This document shows positions 57,951-64,000 of a stretch of 64,000 nucleotides of DNA, piece after piece. How positions within the stretch are numbered: the stretch's first letter is position 1; each line of letters starts with the position of its first letter. Position numbers and translations under genes: made by a program. The stretch is taken from NCBI GenBank assembly GCA_019671005.1, contig CM033741.1, positions 2,976,001 through 3,040,000 of the forward strand, in the 5' to 3' direction. Origin of the DNA: Hibiscus mutabilis (lineage: Eukaryota; Streptophyta; Magnoliopsida; Malvales; Malvaceae). The notes under the pieces were generated by a model. That model was not told where the DNA came from. It saw nothing but the letters and a program-made list of their open reading frames with translations, and made no database searches.

Positions 57951-58109
57951 AGGTTTTTTTTCCTGATCCACAAAACTTAGAGAACGCATACCTCTCCAAA
58001 ATCTGAAATTAGTTTAGGGTCTGATCAAACCCTCCCACAAGCAGATCTGGCGTATAGTTTATGCAGCAGCCAAAAGATCAACAGTGAGCAGCTTGAGTAA
58101 TTAAAACAA

Positions 58110-61100
58110 ATGGTTGGGCATCCATCAGTAAAAATTAATCAAAGTGTGACCATGGCAGCAAACGAAGGTAGCATTTCCTTTGCAAATACTGTTGGTAACA
58201 AAAATCTCATCCCTTGGATAGTCGATTCTGGGGCTACTGACCATATGACAGGAAATAAAAGTCCCTCTCTTACTCTTACAAAGCAACCTTGTCAAAAGAG
58301 TGTGAAGACAGTTGATGGTTCGATGACTGCAGTAGAAGGGATTGGGACAGTCTACGTTAACAAGGACACTGTTCTTTCCTCTGTTTTATATGTTCCCAAC
58401 CTAAAATGCAATTTACTCTCAGTCAATAGATTATGTGATGTTTTCCAGTGTTTCACTCAGTTTGATTCTGTTGGTTGTGTTTTTCAGGAAATGGCTTCGG
58501 GAAAAGAGATTGGCAATGCTAAGCTATGTAGTGGCCTTTATCTTCTTGAAGGTCAACTTCTTCCCAATGGACAAGTTCACTCAAGTTGCACCTTTAAATC
58601 CGTTTGTTTACCCTCTCAACCTTTTAGTTTAAGTTCAAATAAAATTTTGCTATGGCATTTTCGACTAGGTCATCCTAGTTTATTTTATCTTCAGAAATTG
58701 TTTCCTAAATTATTTCTTACTAAAAAACCAGCTTCATTTACTTGTGATGTCTGTCAAATTGCCAAGCATAAAAGAAATTCTTACCATCCATCTTCTTATA
58801 AAGCTTCACAACCTTTCTTTCTCACTCACAGTGACATTTGGGGTCATTCTAATGTTAAGAATATCTCAGCGGCTCAGTGGTTTGTTTCTTTCATTGATGA
58901 TCACACTAGGACAACCTGGACTTATCTTATGAAAACAAAATCTGAGACTGAGGAGATCTTTAAAAATTCTATTCTATGGTTGAAACTCAGTTTTGCAGTA
59001 AAATTAAGATATTCAAGAGTGATAATGGGAGTGAATTCTTTACTAAAACTTTGGGTATTTTTTTTAAAGAGAGGTATAGTTCATATTAGCTCTTGTGTAG
59101 ATACCCCTCAGCAAAATGGAGTAGCCGAGAGAAAAAATCGACATCTATTAGAGGTTACTAGAGCCCTCTTATTTTCTTCTAATGTCCCTAAGCATTTTTG
59201 GGGAGAGGCATTGCTTCATGCTACTTTTTTAATTAACAGGTTACCTAGTATAGTTATGGGGTTCAAAACACCAAGTGAGGTATTTCTTCAAACTTTTTCT
59301 TCCTTCAAACCAATGTCATGTACACTGCCCATTAGAGTTTTTGGTTCCTGTGCTTTTGTTCACATCTCTAAACAATTTCGGGGTAAGTTAGATCCTAGGG
59401 CCATCAAATGTATTTTCCTGGGATATTCTGCTCAGAAGAAGGGTTTTAAATGTTATTCCCCTGTCACTAGAAAACTTTATGTTTCTATGGATGTTTCATT
59501 CCATTAATCTCAACCTTTTTTCTTAGATTCTCAAATTCAGGGGGAGAGTTGGGATGAATTTCAGCCTCAACAGATTCAATTACCTCTAAATGAACCTACT
59601 ATTTTGTTACCTCTAAATGAACCTACTATTATACCCACTCCTATTCCAACACATGATCCTATCCCTAAATCTACTATGATACCAGATTCTGTTCTTGAAA
59701 CTTTATCTCCTAGAGTTGAATCCGTACCAAAAACTCCATTAAATCTTCCTTCCGAGAACCAACTTGAAACCAGAGAACTCAGTGTCTATACAAGGAAGAA
59801 AATGAGGCTTATTCAGGACACTACACAACTTAGGACTGCTCAAGAACTGGAACCGATCCCATTGTCCTTGGAGGAGGATGAAGGTATGGAAAATTTGAAT
59901 AATGATGATATTGAACATATTGATACATCTGATTACCAATTGCTAAAAGAAAAGGTATCAAGACATGTACAAGTCATCCGATACAGAGATATGTGGCTTA
60001 CGGAAAGCTAATGCCCTCATTTAAGGCTTTCACGACCAAGATTGGTAATATCCAGATCCCTCAAACAGTACTTGAAGCCTTGAAGGATCCAAGATGGAAA
60101 AAAGCTGTAGAAGATGAGATTCAAGCACTGCAGGAAAATAAAACCTGGGTGATTACTTCTTTACCTCCAGGAAAGAAGGTTTTAGGTTGTAAATGGGTAT
60201 TTACAGTTAAATATAATTCGGATGGGAGCATTGAGAGGTTCAAAGTAAGGCTGGTTGCAAAGGGATTCACTTAGTCCTATGGGATTGATTATCATGAGAC
60301 ATTTGCTCCAGTGGCAAAACTCAACACATTAAGAATCTTATTGTCCCTTGCTGCGAATTTGGACTGGCCTCTTCATCAACTAGATATAAAGAATGCCTTC
60401 CTAAATAGGGATCTAGAAGAAGATGTGTACATGCAAAGGCCACCTGGTCTAGATGAAAACTCACATCCAACTAAGGTATATAAATTGTTAAAATCACTCT
60501 ATGGTCTTAAACAATCACCTAGAGCATGGTTTGGCAGATTTACCAGGGCTGTTCTAAAAGCTGGTTACCTTCAATGCCAAGCTAATCATACTATGTTCAT
60601 CAAGACCTCTTCTGAAAATAAAAATGCTATTTTAATAGTCTATGTTGATGATATAATCATCACAGGTGATGATGTTTTGGAAATCAGAAAATTAAAAGAG
60701 TTATTGGCTACAGAGTTTGAAATAAAAGATCTGGGTTAGTTAAGATACTTCCTAGGAATGGAAGTGGCGAGATCAAATGTTGGGATTGTGATAAATCAGA
60801 GAAAGTATGTTCTAGATCTTCTTTCAGAGACATGGATGCTAGGTTGCAAGCCTGCCGAAACACCAATGGAGCATAATCTGAAGTTTAGAACTGACAACAA
60901 TGGAGCTCCTACTAATAAGGAATAATATCAGAGGCTAGTTGGTAAGCTTATTTATCTATCACTTACACGATCTGATATTTCTTTTTCAGTTGGTATTGTT
61001 AGTCAGTTTATGAATGATCCTAGAGAAGAGCATTTAGAAGCAGTGTTCAGGATTCTGAGATATTTGAATATGACACCAGGCCATGGCTTAATTTTCACCA

Positions 61101-61596
61101 AAAATGAGAACAAAAAAGTGGAGGTCTTTAGGATGCAAGCTGGGCATGAGAGCTTACATCTAGAAGATCTACAAGTGGATATTGTGCTCTAGTCTGGGGA
61201 AATTTAGTGACATGGAGAAGCAAGAAACAATCTGTAGTATCAAGAAGCAGTGCAGAAACAGAATTTCGAGCCTTAGCTAATGGAATTTGTGAAGGGATTT
61301 GGATTCAAAGGTTGTCGTCAAAACTAAAACTCAATCACAGTAAAGATTTTGAACTTCATTGTGATAATCAGTCAGCAATTAGTATTGCTAAGAATTCTGT
61401 ACACCATGAAAGAACAAAACACGTGGAGCTAGATCGTCACTTTATTTCTGAGAAGATCACTAGTGGGACAGTCAAGCTAAATTTTGTTCCATCTCACAAA
61501 CAACTAGCCGATGCACTCACCAAGGCACTTCCAAGAACTACCTTTGATGAGCTCACATCCAAGCTTGGTCTCTACAATGTGTATTCACCAGCTTGA
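58110..61596 (+). pseudogene. Copia polyprotein, defective
   Basis: The readable part starts almost at the protease (WIVDSGATDHMTG with catalytic Asp, about 58217-58255). The integrase zinc site follows (H-x3-H ... CDVCQIAKHKR, about 58655-58775), then the integrase core (DIWGHSN, SFIDDHTR, TPQQNGVAERKNRHL) and a stop at 59505. A linker with a duplicated LPLNEPTI runs at 59579-59630. RT follows (WVFTVKYNSDGSIERFK, LDIKNAFLNRDLEEDVYMQ, YVDDIIITGDD at 60642-60674), then RNase H (SSAETEFRALANG, HCDNQSAISIAKN, ADALTKALP). RT is interrupted by stops at 60272, 60737 and 60923. A frameshift lies near 61125. The gag capsid and zinc knuckle are absent. Confidence 0.93.
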
Positions 61597-61603
61597 GGGG
61601 GAG

Positions 61604-61900
61604 TGAAGAATACAACCGTTATAAAAGATAAACTTCAAATATTATAAATATTATTTGTTATTATCTGGTAACATTTTATGATTAAGTCTAAAGGATAAAA
61701 CTCTATCTCCTAGCATTATCTAGGATTCTTATCTCTTTTATCTTATCTTCTAGTTAGATTTAAATTTTAAATTAAATAATTTGATTGTAACATAACTCTC
61801 TTGTATTCAGCCTATATAAAGACTTTGTACCGATGCATTATTCAAGTCAATACATTTGAGAATTCATTTTCTCTACAAAACAGTCTCTCAATTATTAACA
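61604..61900 (+). repeat. Copia 3' LTR
   Basis: 297 bp, TG...CA, directly after the GAGGGGGAG polypurine tract and followed by the CTTCC target duplication. Confidence 0.96.
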
Positions 61901-62389
61901 CTTCCCTTGTTGATTGATGATGGCAAAGAATACTGAGTGTCCACTACTTAATTATCGATTATGTTCAAGTAGTTTCTACGGACTGCAAACATTTTTTGTC
62001 TCGGATATTTGTGGGAAATCCTGAAAAGGTATGATTTAATCCAAGTGCTGCCAATCATCCAATCTTCGTTTGAATTGTTTGTATTCATCTCTTATCAATT
62101 GCTGGTGCAGAGAATAAGTAATACCAGAGATCAAAAGCCACCCGTGGTTCTTTAAGAACTTGCCGATCGAGCTAAAGGAAGGGGGAAGCTGGGAGAGCTA
62201 TGATGTGAACAACCCTTCCCAGAGCTTGGAAGAAGTAGAGTGTATAATACAGGAGGCCATGAAAACCACTGAGGTCCCCCAGGGTTGGGGGGGCTTTCCA
62301 CGGCAGGAAGCATGGAGCTTGAAGATGATGATTTAGATGCAGATTTTGAAGATGTAGAGACAAGTGGTGATTTTGTGTGCCCACTGTGA

Positions 62390-62727
62390 ACCCAAAATAC
62401 ATACACGTGTACACATCAACAGACCCCTTTTTCAATTACTTCATTCCCTCCTTTTTCTTCATTTAAAAACATCAACTCTTGCCTTATCCGTATCTGTATG
62501 AAAACAACGTTCTTAATATTCAGAATTCAGTCATAGCTTAACCTTTTTTATTCCTCTCAAATCCGAACATTCTTTTTCCAGTATACACATACAGTACAGG
62601 AAATGACTCAAGAATCCCAAACTAAAAAAATAATAATATTAATAGTTCCAGTAACAACTTAACAGGAAAAATAAAACATGGGACAGACATCTTGGTAAGG
62701 CTGGTGGCTGGATCCTTGAGCGCCACT
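62390..62727. other. Convergent 3' flanks of the SnRK2 pseudogene and DAHP synthase
   Basis: No coding sequence. Contains the likely 3' UTR of the minus-strand DAHP synthase gene. Confidence 0.5.
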
Positions 62728-62991
62728 TTACAGCCCTGTGATCAGTGGTTGCTGTGAGTTGATCCTCCTCTTTCTTAGGCGCTCTGCAATAATGAAGGCG
62801 AGCTCAAGAGATTGAGAGGCATTGAGCCGAGGGTCACAGTGGGTATGGTAGCGTGAACCCAAGTCGTCGAATGTAACGGTCCGGGATCCCCCGATGCATT
62901 CTGTCACATTTTGGCCTGTCATCTCAAGATGAACACCTCCGGGATGACTTCCCTCTTGCTCGTGCACATCAAAGAAAGCTCTCACTTCAGC
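62728..62991 (-). CDS. DHS: Class II DAHP synthase, last exon (partial gene)
   Basis: 3-deoxy-D-arabino-heptulosonate-7-phosphate synthase condenses phosphoenolpyruvate and erythrose-4-phosphate, the first step of the plastid shikimate pathway. This exon encodes 87 residues plus stop. AEVRAFFDVHEQEGSHPGG is followed by VHLEMTGQNVTECIGGS and SRYHTHCDPRLNASQSLELA, the highly conserved C-terminus of plant class II enzymes. It includes the metal-site Glu and His region (HPGGVHLE) and the DPRLN motif. The acceptor is TTGCCAG|GCT at 62992/62991, phase 0. The stop is at 62730-62728 after LITGL. Earlier exons lie beyond the right edge. The exon has no lesions. Confidence 0.93.
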   Translation of the reverse strand, partial: AEVRAFFDVHEQEGSHPGGVHLEMTGQNVTECIGGSRTVTFDDLGSRYHTHCDPRLNASQSLELAFIIAERLRKRRINSQQPLITGL

Positions 62992-64000
62992 CTGGCAAAA
63001 AAAATGGATGTGAATTAATTAAGTTATTGAAGAATAAACAAATGGACAGGTTACTTCCACCTAAATAATCATCAGCCATGTAAAAGTAGGAATGAAACAG
63101 CATAATCAACACACTCAATTGAGGCTCATCAAGAGAGGTTTAAATAATCTGTAAAGAGATTTTAATATTGCAACGTGTGTTTTGAATCAAATCATAAGAT
63201 AGGGAAATATGACCACCTACCAATCTGAAAACAAAGTCTTACCTAAAATTATTATAATCGTGCTTAAGTAATCTGTTTAATAATTTGGTCCAAGCAACTT
63301 TAAGAAACAGTCCATTTCTCACCTACCCCCCACCCTAATATATTTTTCAAAACTCTCCTCCAGGAAATATGAAATATTTTTTTATTTGAAGATACAAAAT
63401 GGAACCACCCAAAATGATAGATTTGATTTCTTCACATCACGAATGCTACAATGAGTGAGCCTTCATTGTTAAAATCAAGCTTATTCCTTGGTTGAGCAAA
63501 TTCCATTAACCCCTCCATGATAATATGTTCGACTTCAAAACTGTTTCCCTTGAAAATGCCATCATTTTCCTTTTGAAAGTACAAAATGTGACACCCAAAT
63601 GCACCACTTTGATGTCCTCACATTAAAATGCTCTAAAGAGTGAAATAAAATCATATGCCTATCTACATACATTTGCTAATTGCATTTTAACTCAGATCAC
63701 TAACTAATATGCATTCCTCATTTACTCTATGACAAGTTGCAAACAAATTGTGGTCCATCTTTTTCTAGCATCAGAAGTTAGTCTGTTTTAACATGTTCAT
63801 AGCAGTAGACAATGTTTATACAAATTATGGTCCCCAATTAACATGAACCAACCCATTTTGTGAATAAGGTAATAATTGTACCACAAAAGATGTTTGTCGT
63901 TTCATATTATAATGAGAGTATTAATTGGACTCGGTAATTTTTGGGGACCCTAATTCAAAGGGGTAAGTGAATCCACACACAAATCGACAATTTATGCCAC
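62992..64000 (-). other. DAHP synthase intron (at least 1 kb)
   Basis: No further exon is recognisable to the window edge, so the last intron is at least about 1 kb. A degenerate tandem duplication of about 190 bp is present: TACAAAATGGAACCACCCAA at 63393 recalls TACAAAATGTGACACCCAAA at 63580, and the following CTTCACATCAC recalls CCTCACATTAA. Confidence 0.55.

Larger units (their letters stand above)
57637..61900 (+). mobile_element. Ty1/copia retrotransposon with 5-bp TSD
   Basis: CTTCC (57632-57636) is repeated at 61901-61905. LTRs of 299 and 297 bp begin TGAAGAATACAACC and end TTATTAACA. By eye they differ at about 8 substitutions and 2 single-base indels (about 97% identity), implying a fairly recent insertion. 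A TGGTATCAG primer-binding site follows the 5' LTR and a TTGAGGGGGAG polypurine tract precedes the 3' LTR. The coding order protease, integrase, RT, RNase H is that of copia elements. gag is almost wholly deleted, and several stops and frameshifts make it non-autonomous. It sits in sense orientation in the SnRK2 pseudogene. Confidence 0.96.
56355..62389 (+). pseudogene. SnRK2: SnRK2-type protein kinase pseudogene, split by a copia element
   Basis: SnRK2 kinases act in ABA and osmotic-stress signalling. Recognisable exons: 56355-56474 (KDIGSGNFGVAKLVRDKWTK glycine loop, AVKFIERG with the ATP Lys), about 56571-56744 (KIDEHVQREIMNHRSLKHPN, MEYAEGGELF), 57009-57042 (QLISGVSYCHSM), 57151-57243 (HRDLKLENTLLDG, KICDFGYSK), 57328-57420 (KSTVGTPAYIAPEVLSKKEY), a piece at 57527-57546 (ADVWS), then after the insertion about 61950-62028 (CKHFLSRIFVGNPEK) and 62110-62389 (acidic tail ending DVETSGDFVCPL). 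Lesions: a stop at codon 5 (TTT TAA), a one-base loss near 56707, a frameshift near 62120, loss of the VTLYVMLVGAYPFEDP-type exon, and the insertion at 57637. Confidence 0.9.

Noticed and set aside
62152..62435. Minus-strand Ser/Pro-rich open frames
   Set aside because: Antisense of the SnRK2 acidic C-terminal exon.

Overview
This window is nuclear DNA from a flowering plant, almost certainly a eudicot. Evidence: AT-rich intergenic DNA, GT-AG split genes, plastid or mitochondrial targeting peptides, plant-only genes (plant cysteine oxidase, TED7-like, SnRK2, class II DAHP synthase, isoamylase 3) and dense plant transposons. Some protein details resemble Malvaceae (cotton or cacao group), but I cannot prove the family from sequence alone.

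Genes, left to right: first exon of an ankyrin-repeat gene (minus, runs off the left edge); the 5' exons of an isoamylase 3 gene (minus) that stops at a 100-N assembly gap; an organellar seryl-tRNA synthetase (minus, ten exons, 523 aa) divergent from a histone H3.3 gene (plus, four coding exons, 136 aa); cytochrome c oxidase subunit 6b (minus) with an unresolved first exon and a degenerate, triplicated last exon; a 14-3-3 gene (minus, four exons, 267 aa); a plant cysteine oxidase (plus, five exons, 241 aa); a TED7-like secondary-wall membrane protein (minus, with a frameshift); a truncated second cysteine-oxidase copy (plus); an SnRK2 kinase pseudogene (plus) split by a Ty1/copia element; and the last exon of a DAHP synthase (minus, gene continues off the right edge). 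These are unrelated housekeeping, stress and wall genes and form no operon-like unit.

The space between genes is mobile DNA. There is an Athila-like Ty3 element with pol deleted (9.5-13.9 kb), a Tat-like Ty3 element carrying a 264-bp higher-order tandem array (30.5-34.2 kb), a nearly complete but gag-less copia element (57.6-61.9 kb), five LINE remnants (one with a 17-bp target duplication), and hAT- and PIF-like small elements.

The most unusual content is a set of long-terminal-inverted-repeat, fold-back elements (7.3-8.1, 35.7-36.4, 44.3-45.5 and 50.8-51.4 kb, plus a half copy at 39.6-39.9 kb). Several share a CACGTG-like motif in the arms. One carries tRNA-like Pol III A/B boxes in both arms, pointing outward. 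I found no CRISPR array, rRNA gene, convincing true tRNA gene or bacterial-type system.
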